Shown piece after piece: positions 1 to 5,792 of a stretch of 9,577 nt of DNA. Position numbers and translations under genes: made by a program. Below the pieces are notes generated by a model. The model ran no database searches. It was not told the DNA's origin and was given only the letters and a program-made list of their open reading frames with translations. This DNA is from an uncultured Bacilli bacterium (GTDB lineage: Bacteria > Bacillota_I > Bacilli_A > RF39 > UBA660). The stretch's first letter is position 1. Each line of letters opens with the position of its first letter. The stretch spans positions 1 to 9,577 of the forward strand of contig CALVUU010000054.1 of the NCBI GenBank assembly GCA_944363655.1, written 5' to 3'.

Positions 1-1254
1 TTAGATAGTGATCAAGTTGAAAATACAGGTAAGATATTTAATGCAAGTTTAATAATAAGAGATACTTCCCCAATAGGAATAACTAATGTAAGTACAAGTA
101 ATATAACAAGTAATAGTATAACTTTAAATGTAGATGCTGAAAGTGAAAATGAAATAGTAAAATATTATTACGCTAAGAATGAAGAAGAATATATAGAAAG
201 TGATAATAGCACTTATACATTTAATGATTTAAATCCAAATGAAACATATAACTTTAAAGTATATGCAGTAGATAGTAAGGGATATAAATCAAATGATTTT
301 ATAATAACATCAAAAACATTAGAAGCAATTTATTTTGCAAATTATATAAAAGAAGAAGTATATACAGGAACAGATGGAGATAATGGCTTATATTACCATG
401 ATGGAGTAGGAAGTTATACAAATGCCGATCAAGAAGCAGGAGATAATTCATATAGATATGCAGGAGCTAATCCCAATAATTATGTTTGTTTTGGATCAGA
501 TGCATCACCATGTCCAAATGATAATCTATATAGAATCATTGGAGTATTTGGTGATGAAGTAAAATTAATAAAATATGATTATGCAAATAGCAATTTACTC
601 GGAACTGATGGCGATTATTCTACTACATATAATGATCAATACACAGAATCTGAAAATTATAAAGGAAACATGAATTATTCTCAAATAGCTATATATTATT
701 GGAATAATAGTACGAATAATAATACATGGAGTGAAAGTCAATTAAATACAAAAAATTTAAATCAAAACTATTTAAATAATATAGGAGATAAATGGAGTGA
801 TTTAATAGAAATACATACATGGCAAGTTGGAGGAATATCATGGGACGTTTTTTTAGAAAGTCCCTCAAAAACATTATATAATTATGAATTAGGGACAAAT
901 AAAATAGATATTACTCACAATGCAAAAATAGGCTTATTGTACATTTCAGACTATGGATATGCAGCAATTCCATCAAATTGGACTATAATATTAGATAGTT
1001 ACGATAATGATACATATAGGAATAATAACTGGATGTTCATGGGATTAATTGAAGCCACTATCGTTCGTTTATCTGATTATTCAAATAGAGTAATTTTCTT
1101 GACTACATATGGTGGATTTGAACCAGATGGTGCAAGGGGCAATAATAGCGTCCGTCCTACTTTTTACCTAAAGCCTGAAGTAACCTATGTCTCTGGTGAT
1201 GGCTCACAAAACTCACCATATAGAATTGAGTGCACTACATGCACTGCAGATTAA
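1..1254 (+). CDS. Surface protein, C-terminal part: FN3 domain plus lectin-like C-terminal domain (5' truncated by window)
   Basis: Frame 1 is open from the first base to the TAA at 1252-1254, giving 417 codons with no start needed, so the gene begins upstream; the internal ATG at 670 is not the true start. Residues about 22-107 look like a fibronectin type III domain: ITSNSITLNV strand, Y-Y-Y-A, then the typical DLNPNETYNFKVYAVDSKG strands. Residues about 110-225 hold a conserved-looking segment rich in Y, N, D and G with a Cys pair (C163, C171). Residues about 226-417 contain several Trp (KWSDL, TWQVGG, PSNWT, NNNWMFMG) and end in VRPTFYL (384-390), YVSGDGSQNSPYRI and a CTTC pair. That ending recalls the C-type-lectin-like ligand-binding domains of variable proteins in gut Firmicutes. 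The protein is probably secreted or anchored outside the cell. The FN3 call is fairly firm; the lectin-like fold is an inference. A hairpin terminator follows. Confidence 0.8.
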   Translation, partial: LDSDQVENTGKIFNASLIIRDTSPIGITNVSTSNITSNSITLNVDAESENEIVKYYYAKNEEEYIESDNSTYTFNDLNPNETYNFKVYAVDSKGYKSNDFIITSKTLEAIYFANYIKEEVYTGTDGDNGLYYHDGVGSYTNADQEAGDNSYRYAGANPNNYVCFGSDASPCPNDNLYRIIGVFGDEVKLIKYDYANSNLLGTDGDYSTTYNDQYTESENYKGNMNYSQIAIYYWNNSTNNNTWSESQLNTKNLNQNYLNNIGDKWSDLIEIHTWQVGGISWDVFLESPSKTLYNYELGTNKIDITHNAKIGLLYISDYGYAAIPSNWTIILDSYDNDTYRNNNWMFMGLIEATIVRLSDYSNRVIFLTTYGGFEPDGARGNNSVRPTFYLKPEVTYVSGDGSQNSPYRIECTTCTAD

Positions 1255-1257
1255 CTA

Positions 1258-1283
1258 TAAAACTGGTAGCAATACCAGTTTTA
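1258..1283 (+). terminator. Hairpin terminator after the surface protein gene
   Basis: A perfect 9-bp stem, AAAACTGGT (1259-1267) with ACCAGTTTT (1274-1282), encloses the 6-nt loop AGCAAT. An outer T-A pair (1258/1283) extends it to 10 bp. It begins 3 nt after the TAA stop. The T run is only four bases and lies inside the stem, so efficiency may be modest. Confidence 0.75.
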
Positions 1284-1286
1284 ATG

Positions 1287-1295
1287 TGATAAAAT
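1287..1295 (+). promoter_or_regulatory. Possible extended -10 promoter for mscL
   Basis: TG-A-TAAAAT at 1287-1295 fits an extended -10 element. It lies just after the upstream terminator and about 18 nt before the mscL GTG. No convincing -35 hexamer is seen at 16-18 bp spacing (that stretch is the terminator loop and arm), so the call rests on the extended -10 and the position. Confidence 0.35.
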
Positions 1296-1313
1296 TATTA
1301 TGGAAGTGGTATT

Positions 1314-1700
1314 GTGATAAAAGAATTTAAAAAGTTTATTGCTCGTGGCAATGTCTTAGATCTTGCTGTTGGTGTTATCGTCGGTGGAGCATTCTCATCA
1401 ATTGTAACAAGTCTAGTTAATAATATATTTACACCAATTATTGGTCTTATCCTCGGTGGTGTAGATTTTTCTAATCTTTCCATAACTTTTCGAGATACTA
1501 AAATTATGTATGGAGCATTCATTCAAAGCATAATTGATTTTTTAATCGTTGCTTTTTGTTTATTTATAGTTGTTAAAATTGTAAATAAAGTAACTAGTAA
1601 AAAAGAGAAGAAAGAAGAAAAGAAAGATACTAGAAGTGCTGAACTTAAAACATTGGAAGAAATAAGGGATATATTAAAAAATGACATACAAAACAAGTAA
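1314..1700 (+). CDS. mscL: Large-conductance mechanosensitive channel MscL
   Basis: A 128-aa protein, within the usual MscL length. MscL is a pentameric inner-membrane channel opened directly by membrane tension; it releases solutes during hypo-osmotic shock. The N-terminal amphipathic segment IKEFKKFIARGNV is followed by TM1 (about 15-45) with the pore-lining AVGVIVGGAF and the conserved FTPIIG. A short periplasmic-type loop (about 50-64, including FRDTK) leads to TM2 (about 66-91). A Lys/Glu-rich linker precedes the C-terminal helix AELKTLEEIRDIL, typical of the cytoplasmic bundle. The start is GTG, with GGAAGTG at 1302-1308 as a moderate ribosome binding site. Its codons look somewhat richer in G and C than those of its neighbours. 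The 3' end overlaps the metalloprotease gene by 20 nt, so the two are probably co-transcribed. Confidence 0.96.
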   Translation: MIKEFKKFIARGNVLDLAVGVIVGGAFSSIVTSLVNNIFTPIIGLILGGVDFSNLSITFRDTKIMYGAFIQSIIDFLIVAFCLFIVVKIVNKVTSKKEKKEEKKDTRSAELKTLEEIRDILKNDIQNK

Positions 1701-2316
1701 TGGATTAGAATTAGAAGTAATAGTTAATAGAAAAAATAATAAAAATATTTATTTTCGAGTTAAAGAAGATTTAAAATTATATGTAAATGCTCCAATGTTT
1801 TTAAGTTCTAAGAGTATATTAAATCTTATTAAAGAAAATGAAACTGATATTTTGAAAATGTATGAAAAAATGGAAGATAGATGTAAAGATGATGGTAAGT
1901 TTTGGTATTTAGGTAAGAAATATTATATTGAAATAAAAGAGAATAATGAAGGAATAACTTTTGATGAAAAGTATGTTTATACTCCATCACTAAAAGAACT
2001 TGATAAATTTTATCAAGATAAAGTAATAGAAATATTTACTAAAGAAGTAGAAATTGCTAAGAAATGTTTTTCCTATCTTCCTGAATTTACATTAAAATTC
2101 AGGAAGATGCGCACTAGATGGGGAGTTTGTAATATAACGAAACATACAGTTACTTTAAATACCGAGTTACTTAAAAAAGATATTGAATTACTTGATTATG
2201 TAATTATTCATGAATTATGTCACTTTTTTGAAGGTAATCATAGTAAAAATTTCTGGGCTTTAGTAAGTAAAGCTTATCCTAATTATAAAGAAGCAAGAAA
2301 GAAATTGAGGTATTAA
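1681..2316 (+). CDS. YgjP-like (DUF45/WLM-type) zinc metallopeptidase
   Basis: A 211-aa protein of the YgjP-like metallopeptidase family (M48-related, formerly DUF45). The zinc-binding motif HELCH is at 177-181, followed by the family-typical N-H at 186-187 (third ligand H187) and F-W at 191-192. The family signature R-x-R-W-G at 144-148 (RTRWGVC) is present. The N-terminal half is beta-rich (Y-F-R-V...L-Y-V-N-A-P). No signal peptide or membrane segment is seen, so it should be cytosolic. Substrates of the family are poorly known. The start ATG lies inside the end of mscL, with AAGGGA at 1665-1670 as a somewhat distant ribosome binding site. The gene ends in TAA directly followed by the ATG of the methyltransferase gene, which suggests translational coupling. 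It contains a perfect 14-bp inverted repeat at 2075-2108 just upstream of the RTRWG codons. Confidence 0.9.
   Translation: MTYKTSNGLELEVIVNRKNNKNIYFRVKEDLKLYVNAPMFLSSKSILNLIKENETDILKMYEKMEDRCKDDGKFWYLGKKYYIEIKENNEGITFDEKYVYTPSLKELDKFYQDKVIEIFTKEVEIAKKCFSYLPEFTLKFRKMRTRWGVCNITKHTVTLNTELLKKDIELLDYVIIHELCHFFEGNHSKNFWALVSKAYPNYKEARKKLRY
2075..2108. repeat. Perfect 14-bp inverted repeat inside the metallopeptidase gene
   Basis: ATCTTCCTGAATTT (2075-2088) and its exact reverse complement (2095-2108) flank the 6-nt loop ACATTA. Five G/C pairs lie in each arm. It encodes about YLPEFTLKFRKM. No T run follows, so it is not a terminator. Confidence 0.85.
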
Positions 2317-3027
2317 ATGAATATAACTAGTTTACAAAATGATCATGTTAAGTATTGGAATAGTTTAAAAAATAAAAAAATAAGAGATAAAGAAAGAAGA
2401 TTTTTAATTGAAGGAGATCATTTAATTAAAGAAGCTAAATTACAAAATTTAATATTAGAAACTATTAGTACTGTTGATGAAAATGCCGATTTTTTAGTAA
2501 CTGAAGATATAATGAAAAAAATTAGTTCGCAAGCAACTATTTGTAAGAATGCTGCTGTTGTTCGTTTTATTCCTGAAGATAAAATTAGTGGCAATATAAT
2601 CATTTTAGATGGTATTCAAGATCCTGGTAATTTAGGAACGATTATTCGTTCCTGTCTAGCTTTTAATTTTATTTCCATAATTCTTGGAGATAACTCCGTT
2701 GATTTATATAACCCTAAAGTTATTAGAGCAACTGAAGGAATGATTTTTCATGTTAATGTAATACGTAAAAATTTAAGTGAATTTATTCCTACTTTAAAAA
2801 ATATGGGTTATAAAATAATCGGAACTGATGTAATAAAAGGAATTGATATAAAAAAAATAAAACATGATAATATTGCTCTTATTTTAGGTAGTGAAGGTCA
2901 AGGAATTAGTGATAATATTAAAAAATTATGTGATGAATTTGTCTATATTAATATGAATAAATCTTGTGAATCATTAAATGTCGGTGTTGCAGCAAGTATT
3001 TTAATGTATGAGGTAAACCATGAATGA
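2317..3027 (+). CDS. SpoU/TrmH-family RNA 2'-O-methyltransferase
   Basis: A 236-aa SPOUT-class enzyme, expected to transfer a methyl group from S-adenosylmethionine to a ribose 2'-OH of rRNA or tRNA in the cytosol. Residues about 1-85 form the N-terminal RNA-binding SpoU-type domain (KNKKIRDKERRFLIEGDHLI). The catalytic knotted domain shows motif 1 DGIQDPGNLGTIIR (98-111; N105, R111), motif 2 LILGSEGQGIS (188-198; E193) and motif 3 NMNKSCESLNVGVAAS (212-227; N221). Length and N-terminal domain fit RlmB/YsgA-like enzymes; I cannot assign the modified nucleotide. The start ATG directly abuts the previous stop (TAAATG), with TTGAGGT as ribosome binding site. It stops with TGA, direct evidence that TGA is not Trp here. 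It overlaps rimM by 8 nt. Confidence 0.93.
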   Translation: MNITSLQNDHVKYWNSLKNKKIRDKERRFLIEGDHLIKEAKLQNLILETISTVDENADFLVTEDIMKKISSQATICKNAAVVRFIPEDKISGNIIILDGIQDPGNLGTIIRSCLAFNFISIILGDNSVDLYNPKVIRATEGMIFHVNVIRKNLSEFIPTLKNMGYKIIGTDVIKGIDIKKIKHDNIALILGSEGQGISDNIKKLCDEFVYINMNKSCESLNVGVAASILMYEVNHE

Positions 3028-3511
3028 ATTAGTAATAGTAGGTAAAGTAATAAATTTTTTTGGAATTAAAGGAGAACTTAAAATACTTAGTGATTTTGAT
3101 AAAATAGATTTAGCTTATAAAGTTGGAATGTCTATTTTGATAAAAGAAGAGTGGCTTACTATAACTAGTGTAAGAAAACATAAAAATTATATTTTAATTA
3201 GAGTTAATAATATAAATGATATTAATCAAATTATTAAGTATATTGGATATAATGTTTATGTAAAAAAAATAGATCTTAATTTAAAAGATGATGAATATTT
3301 ACTTGATGATTTAATTGGATCGAAAGTTATGGAAGATAAAATGTTTATGGGAGAAATAATTGATGCCTATATTGCACCAGGTTCTAGTTATGTAAGAGTA
3401 CTTAAAGACAATAAAGAATATTTAATACCTTTAGTAGATGCTTATATTAAGAGATTTGACAAGTATAATAAAATATTATATACAAATAATGCAAAAAATT
3501 TAATTATTTAG
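3020..3511 (+). CDS. rimM: Ribosome maturation factor RimM
   Basis: A 163-aa protein, normal for RimM, which binds ribosomal protein S19 and assists late maturation of the 30S head and 16S rRNA processing. The N-terminal domain begins with the diagnostic LVIVGKVINFFGIKGELKI (residues about 4-22). The C-terminal PRC-barrel domain (about 91-163) runs from EYLLDDLIGSKV through GEIIDAYIAPGSSYVRV to the typical YLIPLVDAYIKRFD. The ATG lies within the end of the methyltransferase gene, with GAGGT at 3010-3014 as ribosome binding site, so coupling is likely. It is followed by trmD, as in most bacteria, but rpsP, often just upstream, is absent; the SpoU-type gene takes its place. Confidence comes from both sequence and the rimM-trmD pairing. 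Confidence 0.95.
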   Translation: MNELVIVGKVINFFGIKGELKILSDFDKIDLAYKVGMSILIKEEWLTITSVRKHKNYILIRVNNINDINQIIKYIGYNVYVKKIDLNLKDDEYLLDDLIGSKVMEDKMFMGEIIDAYIAPGSSYVRVLKDNKEYLIPLVDAYIKRFDKYNKILYTNNAKNLII

Positions 3512-3537
3512 TATAATTAAATTAATGGAGGTGAACT

Positions 3538-4212
3538 ATGCGGATAGATATAATGACTCTTTTCCCTAGTATGATTGAAGGTTTTCTTACTGAATCAATT
3601 ATTAAAAGAGCAATTGACTCTCATCTTGTAGAAATAAATGTTTTTAATTTCAGGGACTATTCACCTCTTAATAATAAACAAGTTGATGATACTCCTTATG
3701 GTGGTGGAGCAGGAATGCTTATTCGTTGTGAACCGATATTTGAATGTCTAGATCATATTAGAAGTACTAATTCTCATGTAATATTACTTTCTCCGGAAGG
3801 CAAAACTTATAGTCAAAAAAAAGCAATAGATTTAACTAAATATAAACATATAATTATTATTTGTGGACACTATGAAGGTTTTGATGAGCGTATAAAAACA
3901 GAGGTTGATGAAATCATTAGTATCGGAGACTTTATTTTAACTGGTGGAGAGATACCTGCATGTGCCATTGTTGATTCTGTAATTCGCCTACTACCTGGAG
4001 TAATAAATAGTGATTCTCTAACTAGTGAATCATTTAATAATAATTTACTTGATTATCCACAGTATACTAAACCAAGCGAATATCGCGGATTAAAAGTACC
4101 AGATGTCTTGCTTAGTGGAAATCATCAAAAAATTGCAGAATATCGAGCTTTAGAACAAATAAGAAAGACACAAGAACTTAGACCTGATTTAATGGGGGAT
4201 AAACATGAATAG
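3538..4212 (+). CDS. trmD: tRNA (guanine-N1)-methyltransferase TrmD
   Basis: A 224-aa SPOUT methyltransferase that makes m1G37 in tRNAs reading CNN and some GNN codons, preventing +1 frameshifts; usually essential. The N-terminus MRIDIMTLFPSMIEGF is classical. Other hallmarks are VDDTPYGGGAGM (49-60), GHYEGFDERI (110-119), SIGDFILTGGE in the knot region (128-138), IRLLPGV (149-155) and PDVLLSGNH (188-196), with D189 in the position of the catalytic aspartate. The C-terminal helix IAEYRALEQIRKT is intact. The length is slightly below the 240-250 typical of many homologs. The ribosome binding site GGAGGTG at 3527-3533 is strong. The 26-nt gap after rimM holds a perfect TATAAT (3512-3517) but no good -35, so an internal promoter is only possible. 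It overlaps the next gene by 8 nt. Confidence 0.97.
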   Translation: MRIDIMTLFPSMIEGFLTESIIKRAIDSHLVEINVFNFRDYSPLNNKQVDDTPYGGGAGMLIRCEPIFECLDHIRSTNSHVILLSPEGKTYSQKKAIDLTKYKHIIIICGHYEGFDERIKTEVDEIISIGDFILTGGEIPACAIVDSVIRLLPGVINSDSLTSESFNNNLLDYPQYTKPSEYRGLKVPDVLLSGNHQKIAEYRALEQIRKTQELRPDLMGDKHE

Positions 4213-4630
4213 TTATATTTTAAAAAATGATGATGAAGAAAAAAAAGTATTACTTTATAAAGAACAAACTGGTTATGAATTTTCTCCGAAGAAGAAAATT
4301 AAAAGAGTAAAAAAAATTACTGTTATTGATGAAGATATGGTAAGTAGTATATTAGCAGATAAAGTAATTAAGGCTTATAATAGATTAATAAAAATAGTAT
4401 ATAATCTTGTTACCGCCGGAGATGAAACAACTAGTGGTGATGTCCTGGCGGCTTATACGGAACTTGACCGTATTAGAAATATCTTACTTTATAAATATAA
4501 TAAGTATTTAAAAAAACAGTTTGTAGATAAATATATACAAAAATTATATGTTTTAGAATTAGAATTAAAAAAAGTTCATGTAATGGAATTAACTGATGAA
4601 ATAGAAGAAGAAAGAGGGAAAAGTAGATAA
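4205..4630 (+). CDS. Unrecognised 141-aa charged helical protein in the trmD operon
   Basis: I do not recognise this protein. It has no signal peptide or membrane segment. Residues 1-40 are acidic then strongly basic (SPKKKIKRVKKI). Residues 41-130 look almost entirely helical with regular hydrophobic spacing (ILADKVIKAYNRLIKIVYNLV ... LYKYNKYLKKQF ... LYVLELELKKVHVMEL), suggesting a coiled-coil or helical bundle. The C-terminus is acidic (TDEIEEERGK). A nucleic-acid or ribosome-binding role would suit the basic stretch and the operon, but that is only an inference. The start overlaps trmD by 8 nt, with GGGGGAT as ribosome binding site, and the stop shares a base with the next ATG (TAATG). 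A locally GC-rich inverted repeat lies at 4413-4451. Confidence 0.8.
   Translation: MNSYILKNDDEEKKVLLYKEQTGYEFSPKKKIKRVKKITVIDEDMVSSILADKVIKAYNRLIKIVYNLVTAGDETTSGDVLAAYTELDRIRNILLYKYNKYLKKQFVDKYIQKLYVLELELKKVHVMELTDEIEEERGKSR
4413..4451. repeat. GC-rich inverted repeat within the 141-aa gene
   Basis: CCGCCGGA (4413-4420) pairs with TCC-T-GGCGG (4443-4451): eight pairs with one bulged T around a 22-nt loop. It is a G/C patch in otherwise AT-rich coding sequence. Confidence 0.5.
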
Positions 4631-4926
4631 TGGAAAAATTAAATAAGAAAAAAACTATTATAATGGGTATATTATTATTAGTTGCTGTTGTACAGGTATT
4701 TGTTTATATTAATTATTTTAAAACATATACCGTAACTTTTAATGTCCGTATTGGAGCAGGTATTGCTGCCCAAGAAGTACGGGTTGGGGATACTGCCGAT
4801 AAGCCAAATGATCCCACTGCTGATGGCTATACATTTGTAGGTTGGTATGTTGATGATGAAGAATTTGACTTTGATACTCCAATAACGGAAGATATAACTA
4901 TTACTGCGAAGTGGGAAGAAAATTAA
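4630..4926 (+). CDS. Membrane-anchored protein with one Listeria-Bacteroides (InlB B-repeat-like) domain
   Basis: A 98-aa protein. A short Lys-rich N-terminus is followed by one hydrophobic segment (about 11-28, IMGILLLVAVVQVFVYI) without a clear cleavage site, so a signal anchor is likely. Residues about 33-95 match the pattern of the Listeria-Bacteroides/InlB B-repeat domain (Flg_new type): YTVTFN, VRVGDTADKPNDPTADGYTFVGWYVD, F-D-F-D-TPITEDITITAKW. This is a small extracellular beta-grasp module, normally found in several copies in large surface proteins; here there is one copy and no cell-wall anchor. The ATG shares its A with the previous stop (TAATG), which ties it to the trmD operon by translational coupling. 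Its partner outside the cell is unknown. The domain call is good; the function is open. Confidence 0.87.
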   Translation: MEKLNKKKTIIMGILLLVAVVQVFVYINYFKTYTVTFNVRIGAGIAAQEVRVGDTADKPNDPTADGYTFVGWYVDDEEFDFDTPITEDITITAKWEEN

Positions 4927-4962
4927 AATATGTCTAGTAGTGTCAAACTTATTTATTTTATC

Positions 4963-4991
4963 TTGCTATAAATTTATCTTTTTGCTAAAAT
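4963..4991 (+). promoter_or_regulatory. Strong sigma-A-type promoter with extended -10
   Basis: TTGCTA (4963-4968), a 17-bp spacer and TAAAAT (4986-4991), preceded by TG-C, an extended -10. It starts 36 nt after the stop of the 98-aa gene and would transcribe the 29-codon frame at 5016 and, through the hairpin at 5109, the GDPD gene. Confidence 0.65.
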
Positions 4992-5015
4992 ATCTTTAGG
5001 ATGTGAAAATAATAA

Positions 5016-5105
5016 ATGCGTGAAGATAAAGTAGGTACAGTTGGTAAAACTGTAATTTTAATTGTTTTAATTTTGTTATATTTTACTAGTTTATTGGCAT
5101 TTTAA
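5016..5105 (+). CDS. Possible 29-aa membrane miniprotein
   Basis: A short frame of 29 codons, ATG to TAA. The protein starts with a polar, charged head (MREDKVGTVGKT) and continues as one hydrophobic helix (VILIVLILLYFTSLLAF) that would span the membrane, N-terminus probably cytosolic. Support is positional: a good promoter ends 24 nt upstream, a terminator-like hairpin begins 4 nt downstream, and nothing else explains this 215-nt gap. The ribosome binding site is weak: AGGATGTG at 4998-5005 is farther from the ATG than is ideal. The size and layout recall single-pass miniproteins such as Prli42 of Firmicutes, but I see no sequence match strong enough to name it. It may also be a non-translated leader. 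Confidence 0.5.
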   Translation: MREDKVGTVGKTVILIVLILLYFTSLLAF

Positions 5106-5108
5106 TTA

Positions 5109-5141
5109 AACACTCTAATAAAATTTATTAGGTGTTTTTTT
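5109..5141 (+). terminator. Terminator hairpin overlapping the GDPD ribosome binding site
   Basis: AACAC-T-CTAATAA pairs with TTATTAGGTGTT: 12 pairs with one bulged T and a 3-nt loop, followed by a run of seven T at 5135-5141. The shape is that of an intrinsic terminator for the unit starting at 4963. The 3' arm contains AGGTG (5130-5134), the only Shine-Dalgarno-like sequence before the ATG at 5142, so folding would hide it. Confidence 0.75.
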
Positions 5142-5744
5142 ATGAATTTTATTGCTCATCGGGGACTTTGGAGTAAAACTATAAAAGAAAATTCCTATGA
5201 AGCTATAATTAATGGTTTAAATAGTAACTCTTATATCGGCATAGAAACCGATATAAGAGTTACTAAAGATGGCATTTTCATTTTATACCATGATCCTTTA
5301 TATAAAGGATCATTAGTTAAAAATACTATATATAAGAAAATTAAAAATGATACATGTAAGTTAGAAGATATTTTAAAAATAAAAAGTAATAAAATATTTT
5401 TACTGGAAATAAAAGATTTTCAAATAGATATAAAAAAATTTTTAAAGTTATTAAATAAATATAAAAGAAATATTTATATTATGTCTTTTGATACTAGAAT
5501 AATTGAAAAAATAAAAAATTATAATTCTAATTATAAACTAGGTGTTTTAAATTATATTTTAAATAGTGATAGTGATTATAATTTTGATTTTATTTGTTTA
5601 CTTGATGCTTTTAGTAGTAATTTAATTATCGAAAATTTTAAAAAAAGAAATATAGAAGTAATAATTTATGGAACGATTAAACCTAATCAAAATTTAACAT
5701 ATATTATTGATGATTATAAATTAAATGTTGCTAAAAATAAATAA
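5142..5744 (+). CDS. Short glycerophosphodiester phosphodiesterase (GDPD) family protein
   Basis: A 200-aa protein of the GDPD TIM-barrel family, which hydrolyses glycerophosphodiesters to glycerol-3-phosphate and an alcohol. Catalytic motifs are present: AHRG (H6, R7), E-N-S (16-18), the metal-binding pair in GIETDIRVTKDG (E35, D37), YHDP (H50), and LEIK (E89). It lacks a signal peptide, so it should be cytosolic. It is shorter than the usual 230-250 residues, and its end (VIIYGTIKPNQN...) lacks the expected V-N-T-W type strand, so the barrel may be minimal. No second ribosome binding site is seen apart from the AGGTG in the terminator arm. Two long perfect inverted repeats (5222-5265 and 5290-5313) cover the E35/D37 and H50 codons. 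The gene ends just before the operator of the ABC operon. Confidence 0.92.
   Translation: MNFIAHRGLWSKTIKENSYEAIINGLNSNSYIGIETDIRVTKDGIFILYHDPLYKGSLVKNTIYKKIKNDTCKLEDILKIKSNKIFLLEIKDFQIDIKKFLKLLNKYKRNIYIMSFDTRIIEKIKNYNSNYKLGVLNYILNSDSDYNFDFICLLDAFSSNLIIENFKKRNIEVIIYGTIKPNQNLTYIIDDYKLNVAKNK
5222..5265. repeat. Perfect 18-bp inverted repeat within the GDPD gene
   Basis: TAGTAACTCTTATATCGG (5222-5239) is matched exactly by its reverse complement at 5248-5265, around the 8-nt loop CATAGAAA. It encodes roughly S-N-S-Y-I-G-I-E-T-D-I-R-V-T, including the metal-ligand residues E35 and D37. No T run follows it. Confidence 0.95.
5290..5313. repeat. 24-nt perfect palindrome within the GDPD gene
   Basis: The half ATGATCCTTTAT (5290-5301) is followed without spacer by its exact reverse complement (5302-5313). 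It encodes about H-D-P-L-Y-K-G-S, including catalytic H50, and begins 24 nt after the preceding inverted repeat ends. Confidence 0.95.
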
Positions 5745-5772
5745 TTGTGATATATTTTAATTGTACTAATAC
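5745..5772 (+). promoter_or_regulatory. Probable promoter of the ABC-GntR operon
   Basis: TTGTGA (5745-5750), a 16-bp spacer and TAATAC (5767-5772). The -10 lies within the inverted repeat at 5761-5783, the usual arrangement for repression. The match is moderate. Transcription would start near 5779, giving a very short leader that still includes the AAGGAGG site. Confidence 0.5.
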
Positions 5773-5783
5773 AAATAGTACAA
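5761..5783. promoter_or_regulatory. Likely GntR (YtrA-type) operator
   Basis: A perfect inverted repeat: TTGTACTA (5761-5768) and TAGTACAA (5776-5783) around ATACAAA. It overlaps the proposed -10 and ends against the ribosome binding site AAGGAGG (5782-5788). T-G-T-A-C-T-A / T-A-G-T-A-C-A half-sites fit operators known for GntR regulators of the YtrA branch, and a YtrA-type gene closes this operon. Binding is inferred. Confidence 0.65.
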
Positions 5784-5792
5784 GGAGGATAT

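Noticed and set aside
670..1254. A separate 194-aa gene starting at ATG 670
   Set aside because: The same frame is open back to base 1 with continuous FN3 and surface-domain sequence, and there is no ribosome binding site before 670.
1434..1446. ACCAAT-T-ATTGGT inverted repeat in mscL
   Set aside because: Only 6-bp arms; expected by chance and set by the conserved T-P-I-I-G codons.
1298..1522. Minus-strand reading frame opposite mscL
   Set aside because: Shadow of a clearly real gene; no ribosome binding site or recognisable protein pattern. The same applies to minus-strand frames at 689-898, 2418-2603 and 6080-6562.
3490..3517. TGCAAA-16-TATAAT as an internal promoter before trmD
   Set aside because: The -10 is perfect but the -35 is poor, and trmD is easily read from the upstream unit; TATAAT arises often in AT-rich gaps.
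4020..4046. TGATTC/GAATCA inverted repeat in trmD
   Set aside because: Six pairs only and not extended; within chance for AT-rich sequence.
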